Counted from the stretch's first letter, positions 13,673 through 26,300 are shown. The stretch is DNA of 64,000 nucleotides from Clitopilus passeckerianus (GCA_944990035.1 CALYLX010000142.1:682001-746000), one strand, 5' to 3'. The notes: generated by a model from the sequence alone, not told the origin. Made by a program: numbers and translations.

Positions 13673-15277
13673 ATGTTCTCTCGCGCTCTGGTATCCTGCA
13701 GTCGATGTCGCTGTAACTCAAAGGCCCTCTACTTTGGCACCGCCAGGTATACAACTTCATCAAATCCTAACGATGGCATTATTGAAATGCTCAAGTCAGG
13801 TCCGTACATCATAATGAATGCTCATAATTCGGTTCTGAAAGTTTTTCGCAGAGAGGGAGCGGGAACGAGCACGCAGTACACCGAGTCGATATAAGCTTAA
13901 CTCATACTCTTTTGCCATGCAAAAGCTGGCTGAGATCCACCACCCAATACGAAATTCAGAGGACCTGCGTTCTGTGAGTTCTGTCGGTCCAATCTTTCAC
14001 CTTCCTCTAGACTGAGCGGCCTAGATTGATGGTATAGGCTCTGGAATAACAAAACGAGTAATGAAGTATCTTGCATCGTCTTCTCCCCAAAACGTACGTT
14101 CAATTTCCAACTATCGACCAGACAGTAAACCTAAAATCCAGCCAGTCCGCTTTGGCCAATGAAGCTGAACGCATACGGGTAGTGGAGGAGCTGAAGACTT
14201 TACCAAAGGTTGGGTATGTTAGTCACATTATTCCCGTCTTCACCCTCTCTGAACATATTGTTAGCAAAGTCAGGGCAGAAAAATTATATGACGCGGGGTG
14301 TCGAGGGATAGAGGACATCATGAAAGAGAAATATTTCTCGATGCTCACGCCAACTCAACAGGCGCTAATTAGGCACTCTGAATCTCTGTCACAATCTGCG
14401 CAGAAGGAGGAGCTAGACATTCTTGCCGTAAGCTCCCCAAATCATGTCTTGTCTCCGTCCCTCACTCATTGACCAGCCACCAGAGTTTCGTCCGACAATG
14501 TTTGCCCTCTGAGTGGGAAGTGATACCGACAGGTGCCATGTCAGTGGTTAATTAAACATCTGCTCTACCTCTCTCACCTACTTGGAATACAGTCGTCGAG
14601 GAGCGTCGTCGGATGACAGTGGAATTCATCTCTTAATAGTGCATCCGGAATCCGGCCATATACCCTCACCTCCGAAACGCCATCCGGTTCTTGAGGAAGG
14701 CGGGATTTCGAAACAAATGAACGATATACCCGAAAACAGGATACCAAAGCGCACCATGCCTCTTCATAAAACTGTTCTCCCAATGCTCCAAGATCAAGGC
14801 ATTCTCGTTGAACAGGTGTCCGCGAAACTGAGCGAATGGAACGGCGTGCTACGTATACCGCGGCAACTCAGTGGTGGAGATTGGGAATCCCTGAGGGACC
14901 GGAAAGCTGGAATAAAGGACCAAGCAGGCGAATTTCGAAAAGCGCGTTTGATGTAGGTCAACCCTCCTCTCATCGCAGAGACAAGTAACTAACATGATTG
15001 CAGCACCGCACCACTCAAGTCTCGAGGAGCAACATTACTCGCCGAAACAGGAGACCAACAAATGTGGAAAATGATGTGTGGGCGGGCAGAAAGCTTTGGG
15101 ATGCTGCTTACTCCCAGCGGACTCTGGAAGTGGCGAGAGGATAGCAAAGATCCGAAGATAAAAGCCTTAACGGGTTTCTGGGAGTTGTTGCAGTCGTCTA
15201 CAGAGGAAGAGATATTTGAGCAGGTTGATTTGGATTGGATAGAGCCTACGAGGAGGAATATGAATAATGTATTTTAA
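13673..15277 (+). CDS. DNA polymerase X-like protein, catalytic residues lost
   Basis: Eight exons (13673-13799, 13852-13973, 14025-14093, 14122-14213, 14265-14427, 14484-14539, 14593-14952, 15004-15277) splice in phase to 420 residues. The first 40 residues are rich in Arg, Ser and Cys and lack acids, like a mitochondrial presequence. A polymerase beta-type order follows: 8-kDa domain (YKLNSYSFAMQKL, then hairpin IDGIGSGITKRV at 84-95), second hairpin LPKVGKVRAEKLYDAG (133-148), palm (RRGASSDDSGIHLLIVHP from 211) and thumb (GATLLAETG...). Against human polymerase beta, the metal ligands D190 and D192 align with G220 and H222, D256 with K326, and the lyase K72 with R94. It therefore keeps the fold but should lack polymerase and lyase chemistry. 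The 28-nt intron at 14094-14121 is very short. No stop or frameshift is seen, so the gene is probably expressed. Confidence 0.8.
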
Positions 15278-15465
15278 TTCTCTGGTATAATATATCGACT
15301 AATTACTATTGCCAGTTTCTCGATTCTTTAACATTCTTGAGTACAGCAATCATGTCCTTCTCCCTTCAGGTTTTGGAGGAGTGGACTATGGCGTACCCGC
15401 CGGTCCGTAGCAACCGTACTCCACACTCATTGATCACCATCGTTCCTCCTACCTCAACCTTGACC

Positions 15466-16838
15466 ATGGCTCATCTAACTCGACCCGAGGTTTACAAGAT
15501 CGAAGACTCGAACATTGCTCTGCTGGGCTCAGATGTACGACTATAGCGCTCCTTGTTGCAGGGCGAATCTAACGATTCAGAGCCTCAGCTTGAACAACGG
15601 GTACGAGAACATGCTGGAGATACTGAGGCTGCATGGAAGGACGCGGGGGTCGAACCTGGATTGAAGATCTGGCGTGTTGAGAAGTTTAATATTGTTGACT
15701 GGCCTGAGGATAGATATGGCTCCTTCTACGATGGGGACTCATATATTCTCTTGCAGGTAAGTCACGTCCATAGCCTCGAACAGTCATAATCAAAATTCTT
15801 TGGCCCGGTCCAGACCTACCGAAAAGATCCACACGATGAAGCTTTGTCGTACAACCTCCACTTCTGGCTGGGACAGAACACCACACAAGATGAGGCCGGC
15901 ACAGCAGCCTACAAGACCGTTGAACTAGACGATCGTGAGTTTTCTTCTCGTCACTTCATCAGTTGAAAGGCAACACTAACCATGCCACCTAGATCTCCAT
16001 GGACGGCCCGTCCAATACAGGGAAGTCCAAGGCAGCGAATCAACCCACTTCCTCTCGTACTTCCCTCGCTTCCTCTGCCTTCGCGGAGGCGTATCCACTG
16101 GCTTTCATCACGTCACTGAGGCCCCTCCATTGGACATCAAAAGGCTCTATCGAGTCGCTTCGATCAGCACTGGAGGTGCCAGTAGTTCTCGACTGATGGT
16201 TAGAGAGGTGGCACCGGAAGCGTCAAGTCTCGTTGAAGGGGATGTCTACGTATATGATACAGGGAGTGAGGTGTTGCAGTTCAATACGAAGGACAGCCTG
16301 GGCAAGGAGAAGTTCAAGGCTGCTGAATTCGTGCAAAGTCTTGTCGAGGGGCGACAGGGACAGTGCCAGGTGACTGTCTATGGTAAGTCCCAATTGCATA
16401 GGCACGAGTAACCTGATCCTCATTCGAGCCTTTGCAGACGAAGGTTCACCAGGAGCTGGCGTGTTCCTGGCTAAATTCGGTGAAGGGGTCACTACCATTG
16501 CTCCAAAACCTCAAGCCCCGGCCGAACATGAACCACGCCTCTTCCGCATATCGGACGACTCGGGAGCACCCTCCATCGAGCCCGCCTCACCTGTTTCGCG
16601 ACATTCTCTCAGTTCCTCTGATGCTTTCCTTCTGGACGATGCCCGCGACCCCAAGAAAGCGGCAGTTTACGTTTGGTTAGGACGCGGCGCATCCCTGAAA
16701 GAGAGGCGTTTGGTTTTGCAATATGCTCAGACATATTTGCGCAGCAAGCACGACACAGTCGCTGGCCTTTCCATACCTATTGTCAGGATGAATGAAGGTG
16801 GCGAAGCAGAGGACTTCTGGCAGGCTCTTGGCGAGTAA
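15466..16838 (+). CDS. Gelsolin/severin-family actin-binding protein
   Basis: Exons 15466-15534, 15589-15756, 15814-15934, 15993-16382 and 16438-16838 give 382 residues. This length suits three gelsolin-like repeats, as in severin/fragmin. Clear signatures are [16 protein letters not shown] with [13 protein letters not shown] (repeat 1), [28 protein letters not shown] (repeat 2) and [17 protein letters not shown] (repeat 3). Such proteins cap or sever actin filaments under calcium control. The first intron is placed at 15535-15588, which restores the usual [15 protein letters not shown] reading; the closer CAG at 15561 would leave a 27-nt intron. The upstream ATG at 15352 is in the same frame but is not needed by the family pattern. 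Confidence 0.87.
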
Positions 16839-17022
16839 TTGGACGGCGAGTACAATTCGTGAAAGGCAACACAATTTCATTGATATACGAGCGTTTGGCG
16901 AATACAAGTACAAGCTGGGTTTTCATGATTGGCCAAATCTGACCATGAAATACTAATAGCACAAATAAGAAATGGTTTCCATAAGTATTCTGTTTGACAA
17001 TCTGCTTGCTGTCCACGCTCGC

Positions 17023-20000
17023 CTAATCGACAATGTCGTATGCGATGCGAGCTCCGATCCAAGGGTATGGGTAGTTACGTTGATACCAGTTGATGAGAGT
17101 GCGTCTCTCCGACATGCGAGGTATGGTTGCGAAGGATCCACCAAGCTGGAGGCTGACCGTTAGCTTGTGCTTAAAATATTACCGATAAAATGTGACGCAC
17201 CACAATCTTGTGCACTCCATCAAAGAAATCCATGGAATAACTGTGACGAGAAATGAGTAATTCAATCCGGGCAACCAGATTGACCAAGGCCGTGACCCAC
17301 CCAGGATATAATTCAGACGGGATGAATCCGTCGTGTTTGTCAAAAGTTGTTGAGGTCCACTCCCACACCCCTCCATTCGTTCCCTTCCCCCCGTCCCGCT
17401 CCCCTCCCGTCGTCGCCCTAATGAAGGAGTCAGTATTGTAAACAACAAGCGTGTTCAATAGGAACTTACGGAACGGGGTGCCAATTACGGAAGCCGACGT
17501 TGCCGCCGCCCTCGTACCCAGCATCAAACTTCTGGTAGAAGAGGCGGAGTTCAGGCTCTGAAGGAATGCGACCTCCCCTGACGGTAACGTAGGTGGAAAG
17601 GTCATTGTACGAGGTAATGACGGGCCAGTCCTGGGCAATTTCCATGGAAATTGGACCATACAAAGTACGAACCTAAGCAACGTTAATGACAATGCGTTAA
17701 CGAATAGATAAAATGAGCTTACCAAAATCTCTCCGTTTTCTTCTACCCAGGTCTTGGGGAGCTCGACCTTCCCTTTGCCTTCGCCAGTGTAGAAAGCATA
17801 GTAATCGCCGTTTGAAACAGGGCGCCAGCTGATCCTGAACTGCCCGACTTCAACGGCCCTCTTGGGGTGCTCATTATCCCAACCAAACTCATGGGCACCG
17901 ACGGGCTCGGTCTCATCATCTGCCTCCCGATCGTCATGGCCCAAGGTGATAGTCTCGGGGCCTAGAGTCACCGTCTCGGATTTGAGACGGGGAGTGGCTT
18001 TCCAGCTTTCGGCAAGAGATTTCCAAGAAGGAACAGCAAAGCCGGATGGAGGAATGGTGCCGGTACCAGCGCGCTGAAGGAGCATGTAGAGTAGGGTCTC
18101 GGCGTGCATTCCTTCGTGCTCGTATGTCATGAACAAAACCCTGACGATCTTCCTTGTCAAAGGAACTTTGCCTGCCTTGATGTCCTGGTAAAGCTTCAAG
18201 ACACGAGACCTCACTCGAGAAGTAAATTGAAGGATGGAGGTGAGGGAAGGCCAATCTTCATCTTTAGTCGGGACTTCCGAATGCGGCTAGTTTCACAAGT
18301 CAATCTCTAGTCGGTAGTTAGTGGGGAGGTATCATACATGGCATTGAGTAGGATCGTCAACATGAGGGTCGATTCCTCTCTATAAATCACGTTTAGTGAG
18401 TTATCGATGACAAAAGCTGACGGTACAGACCTCGAAAATGTATTTAAACTCTTCGGGCTCGGTATGAGGCTCCTTCAGCAATCGAGACAAGTGGATATCC
18501 TGGAAGGTGGGAATGTGCCCAAGATAGAACAAGCAAATATGACGCAAGTCAATCGGCTTCTGATAGAGCATGCTGGGAGGAATCATGGTCCTCGTGATAA
18601 GATCCCATGCGGCCCACATCTGTTCCCATTCATGAATTGTCGGCATGCCGAAAGGAGTGAAGTCCTTCGTAGGCTGCTTGATGAGAGGGAATGTGAAAGG
18701 TGGTCGTTCAAGAAGCCAGAGAGAGTAGCGATGCGAATCATCCATCCAGCGTTGTATGGGACGAAGGTTACTGTTAATGAACAGCTTGTGTGTATCGTTC
18801 TCAGAGAACTGAAGGAACTACATGAGAGACGCCTGATAGGAGTTCACGAAGACACCAACCTTCATAGACTGCTCGACCTTGAGCATCTCTCCTTCAGCGA
18901 AGCTGATCGCCTGCCCGGTAGGGAGGTTGACGGCGTGGGCCTTTCGTGACTTGTAGAAGGCCTCGTGCTGGCGCTTAGCCTGGAAAGGGGTCAGAAGAAG
19001 CTCAGAAGATCGGTTTATGAAGAAAGCTTACCACAACATATTGGTTGATATATTCCCAATTCTCTTCATCGAAGAGGTTCTCGTCGCCCAGAGTTCTTCC
19101 GGCGACTTTCAAGCCGTTCATGATGAAGCGCTTGGTATGACCCTGGGGGTCGTTGTAGGCCTGTTCGATGACCTCGCGTTCATTATCGTGGTCCAAACCG
19201 ATCAGCAAGGTGTCTCCTGAGCCAGCGCGCAGAGGAAGCGCTCGCAAGAAGTCCTCTGCACTTTCTCGAGTAAAGTTTCCCAACGAGGACCCGAGGAAGA
19301 GGATGTGCAAAGGTCGCTGGCTTTCGCTCGGGGTAGTAGGGTTAGAGCTCTCGTTGCTGTCAGAAGCACTACTCTCGGACGACGAGAAGTCCGAGAGAGG
19401 GGAAATGTTCCCAGTCTGGGCCCTCCAGAAGGACATCTTATCGAGCGGGGAAATAGGAGAACCGAGTCCACCATCCTCAACGAACTTCAGTCCGTCATCG
19501 TAAGTCCCGCAAATGCCTTTGGTCAGGACTTTGCCTTCGAGTTCTTTGCCGATTTCTGACATGGAGATTTCACCAAGTGTGCGTTCTATTTCCCTTTCTT
19601 CAAGGTCAAGGGCGTAATAAGTAATTGGAGCGTGGGATCCAGGGCACGAAACTAGTCTAGAGAGACCCGATAGTATATGGGAGGTCTTGCGGAGTGCCCT
19701 GATAACGGAAGCGTGTCAGATAAACGGAGAAACGAAGTTGATTAGATCTTCATGTGAGGAGCGCGTGATCAATTCATGAACTCATTGGCGGAGCGCATTG
19801 AATGATGCGCGAAGAAATGTCAACCGCCTTTCTGAACGGAAAACCCGTAACAGGTATAGGTAGGGAAAGGTGTATTCGGACGGTACTTACCCTGCACCAA
19901 GTTCTAAAACAACTTCGTCGGCTAGAGCCTCGTCTCCCCGATGCATCGCTCGGACGATTTCATCTGCCTTTGTCTTGAGGATGCTCTCTTCAGCCCCAAA

Positions 20001-20177
20001 GAGGTAGTATTCAGGTGCCTTGGTCGTAATGTCGTCGTATAATCGCAGACCCCTCTCGTCGTAAAGGAGCATAGTTGGGAGGTTCTTCTCGCCCGATGGA
20101 CGCGTTAACCCACTAACGATGTCCTCGGTGAGGTCAGGGCCATCCCCGGAGTGAAGATGAACGATTTCTGCAGGCAT
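17023..20177 (-). CDS. egt1: Ergothioneine biosynthesis protein Egt1
   Basis: This is one large gene in the usual fungal fusion order. The N-terminal part is an EgtD-like histidine methyltransferase (LLYDERGLRLYDDIT, EYYLFGAEESIL, VLELGAG, then ILFLGSSLGNFTRE and DTLLIGLDHDN). The second part is EgtB-like: a DinB-type segment with the iron-binding HEGMHAE (H-x3-H-x-E), followed by a formylglycine-generating-enzyme-like domain ending FFDGVHKIV, LGGSFATIPRMSERRT and YPYPWIGARIAYDIVD. The first activity makes trimethylhistidine (hercynine); the second uses oxygen and cysteine to form the sulfoxide precursor of ergothioneine, an antioxidant common in mushrooms. Several introns of about 50 nt interrupt it. 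An acidic Ser-rich insert (near 19380) lies in the methyltransferase part. Start ATG 20177, stop TAG 17023-17025. Confidence 0.94.
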
Positions 20178-20231
20178 CGGGAGAAACTGAAAGGCGATTT
20201 GGTTGGAGGTAAAGGAGTGCCGAACGGGAGG

Positions 20232-20239
20232 TATTTATA
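20232..20239 (-). promoter_or_regulatory. TATA box of egt1
   Basis: The minus strand reads TATAAATA about 55 bp upstream of the egt1 start codon. The match is strong and the spacing is plausible for a short 5' leader. Confidence 0.55.
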
Positions 20240-20830
20240 GGGGGTAGCATTGGCGAACGCGTTCTCTCCAGGGATGACATCAGCAATGATCCTTGTCACG
20301 GCCGTCCTGGCTCTTGGCTCCTTTCAACCAGAGGTTTGTAGGAAAAACGGTGGACGAGATCCTGCCGTCACACATTAGGAATGATTGCCGCCACAGAAAT
20401 CTGAACGTGCTCACCGAGGATCCTTAGTCACGTTCACCCCAAAACCCTTCCACACCAATCCAATCAGGAACCACTCCTCCCATCTCCTCTGCCAGGTGGG
20501 CCACGAGATCTAGACAAAAGGAAACGTGCGGTCTCAGGTGGTAATCATTCTACTCTCTTCAGCGTTATTTCGAGGTATCGGCCCATGGCCGCATCGGCAG
20601 AGTATCGGTCGTAGACAGAGTAACAGTGAACTGAGCTGCCAATTCTGTTCCCGGGTAAGAAGTGAGGTCAGAAACTCCGTGTGGCAGGGGGAAGGATCAT
20701 GAACTCTGCAAATGTGGACGTGATATATACCTGTCTTCATTTGCATAACGCGATGAGCACGCCATTATTAACAATCGCCCAAAGTAGGTCACGACGTTTG
20801 ATAGCAATTAAATGTCGAATGTACAAGAGT

Positions 20831-22340
20831 CTAATAGTTGCGATCGAGCTTTACGAGCTCTGTGGCTAGCCTTGAAAGCATCGTTTCGGCCTGAGGATTC
20901 CTCGGAAAATGTTTCCCATCGCCGGGCCTATAGATGCGATTATCAACTCAAATGCCCTTACAAAGCACAAGAAGAAGGCTGATAGATCAAGTACTCACGA
21001 TGCACCTCCATACCAAAGTCTGACAAACCAACCATTTTCGAAATCAAATCCGAGAACCTGGGACCAGTTCTTCTTCCATCCAACATCAAACATATGAATG
21101 GCTCTGTGGGCATCTCTGACTAATCTTCGTTGAGGCCCAGATAGTTCGGGTTCAAGTGGTGGATCGGACAGTGAATGCCCATTGGGAGGAAGAGGCGGAA
21201 GGTATTTCAGAAGGAGAAACGGTGAGATATGTTCCAGGGTCGTCTGATTTGTTCTAAGAGATGGGGTTAGTGAAAATGTCTAAAACATCCGTGAATTCGT
21301 TATAGATAGCCTCATAACACTTACGTTACAAGCCACAGGTGGTAGCCAAAGAATGATCCGACTACGAGTGTGAATATCATGCTCATGAAGGCAAGGAAGA
21401 GTTCGTGGAGGGGAGTGCTTGGATCCTGGGAAACTGCATCAGAAAGTGTTCCCTTCCAGGTAGATTCAAGGGGCTTACCACTCCAAAAACATTATTAAAG
21501 GCATACCATATGGCATCGACAGATATGATTGCGAGATAGATTGCGAGCAAGGTGATAGATCCAAGAAAGTGAAGGAAGGCAGGATATGTTCTATAGCCCT
21601 ACGTGCTAAGTCAGTCTATGCGCGTTATCCAGGAAAACGAGTCCCTTACGACGCACTGTCCAAGCCATGGACAATGATGATCTAAGAATGACCCACATGA
21701 ACTTCATTTGTGTGCATATAGTCCATCCAACTCACCCATTTTGAGAACGCAGCATCCGCAGGTTGAGCAATGATGTGTCCTTTCTGGCTTCCGGGCCTGT
21801 AAAGTTATGAGCCCCGAGAAAGGATAAAGGGCATACGACCACTGACCCAGCATTTCCGGCACCATCTCCCTGGTGCTGCAAAGTCGTCGTTTTGCATGAG
21901 AGCTTGGGTGACCCCGACCTCTCCTTCTGGGTCCCCTCCAGAATCTGTAGAGCCCACAGTTCCGGGATTTCGGGTGACGCATACAATCAATGAGGAGAAT
22001 GCCATTATGGTGAGGGTGTAGATGATTAAAAGATGGGTTATAAAAAGGAATGGTCTGTTTAGAGTCCGTAGGTGATGATTTATGAGGACGATAAGGATTG
22101 AAGGATGGGGCGAAAGCAATAATGCAACAGTTCCTGCAAAACGCAACGAGCCTTAGCATGGACCCAACCGCACCACATAATCCATTACTCACCAGCAACC
22201 GGGAGGTATCGCAGCCATAGCTTCTGTGAGCTATGTCCGTTTTCATCGTCTTGCGTGAAGTCTGACGAATTGCTCCTTGGCGCAGTATTAGACAGCGGCT
22301 CGAGGCCGAGAGTTACAAGCGGTCGTCTTGAAGGGGTCAT
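20831..22340 (-). CDS. DHHC palmitoyltransferase
   Basis: The minus-strand exons spell the zinc-binding Cys-rich domain PERTHHCSTCGCCVLKM, directly followed after an intron by DHHCPWLGQCVG (DHHC at about 21671-21682). The DHHC cysteine carries the palmitate that is passed to protein cysteines. Hydrophobic segments (ILIVLINHHL, PFLFITHLLIIYTLTIMAF and others downstream) make it a multi-pass membrane enzyme of the endomembrane system. The C-terminus reads GDGKHFPRNPQAETMLSRLA and ends at the TAG at 20831-20833. The start is taken at 22340 (MTPSRRPLV...), because this frame splices into GTVALLLSPHPS; two nearer ATGs lead to the wrong frame. The Pfa subtype is not decided. Confidence 0.87.
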
Positions 22341-22809
22341 AATAGTGTATATGGCAGTGGTATATGGAATAGAAAGGAATTATACAAGTCCACTAGCATG
22401 GACACGCTGTTTTCAGCAGCAGGACATGAAAGGAAGAAATTAAGGTCGATGAATTCAGAAGGGCCTGTGCGGATAGCAACCGGCGCCTTCATTCCGTCAA
22501 CTCAACATGTTTCAACGACAACGACGACAACAAGTCCCTCAACCTCAATCCAGCTTGGAAATCCTCGAAGACGTCTTGGGTTCCGGCTCGATACAAATGC
22601 CAGAGGGCTTTTACTCATTGACAAGCAAAGCCCTCTGCGCATTGACTGCACCCGCACCCCGACGTCCCGAAGGAGGTATTCGGTGACCTCAGCCAGCTTT
22701 TCCTAAAGTTTATCCCAAGCCACCGGGTATTCCGGACAGGCGATGTGGATTGTTACAGCTCCTCAAAAGCAAGCGCAATCAACAGGTCAAGCTTCTTCAA
22801 TCTCTCGCC
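22341..22809. promoter_or_regulatory. Divergent spacer between palmitoyltransferase and thioesterase genes
   Basis: A 470-bp spacer separates two divergent genes. A short plus-strand frame at about 22507-22686 starts with an ATG (MFQRQRRQQVPQPQ...) but has low complexity and no family resemblance. I read it as non-coding or as an upstream ORF of the thioesterase-like gene. Confidence 0.35.
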
Positions 22810-24024
22810 ATGGCCCCGTTTAATGAAGCCGTCAATGCGAAGTTTGCCCGTTCCGAAGGAGAATACCAGATCTACGAGGGCCATGTAGACGGGCAGTGGT
22901 CAGTTGGAGCGTAAGTAGCACTTTACTCCCCGCGTTGGTGGACTTAAACAGAGCAATAGAATTATCCCAGAGTACCGCATGGTGGTGAGTCAAACCCTTG
23001 TCGCTAGAAGCCTTGAATCTAAACTATGACCGCCAGGATATGTATTGGCTCTGGTGCTGGAAGCTTGCTTGCAACACCAATCTACCACAACACATCCCGA
23101 CCCAATCCATGTCACAGCTCACTATCTACGACCCACCTTAATAGCGGATTTCCAGGTTCGCATCCGCACTCTTAAGGCAGGACGAGGGTTCTCGAACCTG
23201 ACAGCTGAGCTCATCCAGAAGGTATGGACAATCATGTCTCTGAAATCAGCTCTTTCTGAATCTAAGCTCAGGATACTTTGGTTATCACCACGCATTGCAT
23301 CTTTGGCACCAATGTCGATACCTCCGCCGATAAACCCCACTTCACCATCCAACCGCCCTCCTCTTTCGCGCGTCGCATTCCACTCTATTCTCATCCATCC
23401 AAAGCGTCAGTTGCACGCACGCGTGAGGTCTGGAACTTCACGGAGCACTCAAGCCTCTCAAGAGATATGGATATCGATGCGAAGAACGCGATCGACCATC
23501 CTAATAGGTCCAATAGCGAGACTATTGGCGGCGAAGGATTAGAATGGGGAGCCTGGTTTGGGTTCACGAAGGAGGCCGACAAGATCACCAGCCCTGCTCT
23601 TGCGTTCCTCACAGACGTCTTCATCAATTCGCCCTCCTTACTTCCCCGTACAGAGAGGGAGAAGATAGGCCCAAGGTATGTGAAAACCCTGTCCGTATGT
23701 CTTTCCGTTGCTTACAATGTCTATAGCTGGTTCCCGACATTGGTGCTTTCGGTTGAGTTCAAAGCTCCAATTCCAAAGACGTATGAGAAACATGCAGACA
23801 GGACCGTGGGTTTGTATCACAGCGGTCGGTTCCTTCATGATGGCAGGCATGATGCCTACGTCGAGATATGGACTGCCCCTACAAATTTTGGGGAGGGTGA
23901 GGAGAAAGAGGGCTGGCGTGAAGAGCAGGTCTGTCTCGCTATTGCTACTCAGATGGCGACTGTATTACCCATGGCGGTCAACTTGTCGAGAAACAAGGCA
24001 GCTGAGAGTAGTCCTAGATTGTAA
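22810..24024 (+). CDS. Acyl-CoA thioesterase-like (hotdog) protein
   Basis: Exons 22810-22910, 22971-22984, 23037-23221, 23272-23675 and 23727-24024 give 333 residues. The reading VPHGGYVLALVLEACLQHQ, then DPIHVTAHYLRPTL and FSNLTAELIQK, is typical of fungal thioesterase-superfamily proteins with two hotdog folds. WFPTLVLSVEFKAPIP and HDAYVEIWTAP lie in the second fold. Family members hydrolyse acyl-CoA or act in related acyl metabolism; the substrate is not evident. The second exon is only 14 nt and is needed to read AVPHGGY in frame. Confidence 0.85.
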
Positions 24025-24179
24025 ATTCTATATTTCTTGACTTGGCAATAGCTATCTAATAATCAAGATATGAGTTTTACGTGCTAGCCTATATGTCAAA
24101 AGATACATTGTCAAGCTTTGGATAAGCCTTGGATCATAGAATGAGAATAACACCTCAAAGCAAGGTTTTGCAAGCACGA

Positions 24180-26300
24180 TCAGGCGTCCCGACGGAGACG
24201 TCTTGCAAGGAAATCTATCCGACGACGATTCACAAATCCTTTTGCTGAACCTGGATCGGCGAATCTTGCGAACAGACCACTCAGGGGTACGAGCTCCTTT
24301 CCCAACAGATTCGCTAAAGTTTCTAGGAAGCCGAGCTTTATGCTAAGCCGGAGCGCAAGCCAAGTATCCTGGAACAAGATATCGTCAGTGAGGGACGAAT
24401 TAGGCCAATTCAATTCATCCAACCTTCGCGCAATACACAGCCATACGCCGGCGGCTCTGAGAGTCATCATACTGTAGAGTCGCCAGTTCGGAAAATGGGA
24501 CATCTTCCTTCTTGATACCGAGATATTCATCAGCCACGATGTTGAGGCTGTTATTCTTCCTTTGAAAATTATAGTGGAAACAGTGAAAGGTGTCGAGATT
24601 GACTCTCCCATGCGAAAGTGGACAAGCATTCGAGTCCCAGTTGAACCAATGGTCGGTTGGGGGAATTACTGGATCAGCTGGCATGAAATTCAGTACCTTG
24701 TACGTTCTCCCAAGACAGAGACTCAACATACCGTCCACTCGAGCGAGCTCAAAAGCAGGAATATGCAATCTCTGAGCGCGCTTCAGGAGATAAGGCCAAT
24801 CGAAACGTGCGGAATTATGACCGATTATGACATCTGGGTTGACGTTGCGGAAGAATGCTCTCCAAGCAAGGAGCATTTGCTTTTCATTTCGAAAGGAGCG
24901 AACTTCCGTCCCTTCAATGGGGTTGCAACTGTCAAGAGCAAAGATGACGCGGTAGAAAGGCTCAGAGTCACCTGTGAGGGCGTTAGTTGGAAACCATGCC
25001 ACACCCGGAACATGTATGTACTCACCATGGACGGAAATCATGCAAGAGATCTGGTGAACTATATCATACATAGGATCTGGACCTTTGCCATCTCGCGTCG
25101 CGGTCTCGATGTCTGCGCTAAGGATTCTCAAGGGAGCAAACTGCACCGGACTGGGATTTATGACTTTGAGTTTATCCACACTGAAGGGAGTCAGTTCGTG
25201 ATTGGAAGGGAATATCCATATACACATAACCTATCTAATGGCGATATGTATCGTGTTTCGAGGGTCACTGCCTTTCTCTGGCTGTATCTCGTATTCCTTG
25301 CCCGTTATGCGCACCCAGCTGGCGAGACAGGATATCTGTAGATGGTTTTAGGGTTGAGAGGTAAGAGCTGAACCGAGTATACGTACATTCAATTCGAACA
25401 TGAACCATTCGAGACAGCTGCCCGCAGGACTGAATGCTTCGATCCCTTCGGAGCCAAACAAGGAGCGAAACTGGAACTGGCCCCCTCTGAGGAACTGTAT
25501 AGCAAGGTAAGCTAACCCGTTGGAATCAACAAGGGAAAAACGTATCTTTAAGCTTGAACGCATCCTGTGGTGCAACGTAGATCTTCAACATAGCTTCATG
25601 GTCCGGGATGTCGTCATGCAACTCAATATGGTCTACTGTAATAGGCGATACTGACTTCTGGTTGCATTTTCAGCGTCACGCTACTAAATACAGGAGAAGC
25701 TTACGTTGAGCTGGGCAAGCAGTGGCTCAAGGTCTTCTTGTACGAGACCTTGAGGTGTGTTGATGTAGAAATATGATTGAAATTTGAGAATGTGGGCTAT
25801 GGCAGGGTTTCCAGCCTGCCGATGCGACAACTTTAGTTGAAGGACGAAAATAAGCAAAGAAGGCAAATACAAATACCTTCGTGCACCCGGAGAGGGATAT
25901 GACGGAGGTAGAATTCATGTAGGATATATCAATGACTTGAAAAACTTGGATTGTACAGTCATCTTTTAGCACTTTTGATCATGGAAGTTGCTTTTACACG
26001 CCTAAATCCCCATTATTTGTATTATTTGCCGCCACTTCAGAGAGTCTGCCATTATGATAGTCTATCCCACGGTCTCCTGAATGGCCGTTAGATAGATTCG
26101 AGATCTCGTTGGTAATTCTTTACCTTGGTCACTCATGTCTTTCAGAACATCTGCGAACGGTGTTGAGGGTCCAAGGGCCTGCTTCTTCGGAGAGGGTTGC
26201 TCCGTAGAATTCGAATTTTCGCTATTAACACGAATAAATACCAAGACGATTGACTCAGAATAGCAAAGGCTTACACGTAGGGGTGCTTTCCTGATTCCAT
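24180..26300 (-). CDS. Polymerase delta-like exonuclease-only protein, copy 1
   Basis: This minus-strand gene resembles the N-terminal half of B-family DNA polymerase delta but ends about 60 residues after the exonuclease. All three proofreading motifs are present: Exo I LSADIETA, Exo II GHNSARFD and Exo III YCAKD, the last rebuilt across an intron (about 24370-24420). Upstream parts (QVFQVIDISYMN, FQSYFYINTP, FRSLFGSEG, SCLASWVRITGKEYEI) match the polymerase delta N-terminal domain. No polymerase palm, fingers or thumb follow; the protein ends FLARRLRRDA. So 3'-5' exonuclease activity without synthesis is predicted. Two splice donors are weak: a GC donor near 25983 and GTTTTT near 25545. The start at 26300 (MESGKHPYVENS) is inferred from phase. 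A decayed paralogue lies at 34031-36173 in the same orientation. Confidence 0.68.

Noticed and set aside
15535..15561. 27-nt intron in the gelsolin-like gene
   Set aside because: A 54-nt intron ending at 15588 is of normal size and restores the conserved [15 protein letters not shown] reading.
22507..22686. Plus-strand frame MFQRQRRQQVPQPQ...
   Set aside because: Low complexity, no family, and it lies in the promoter of the thioesterase-like gene.
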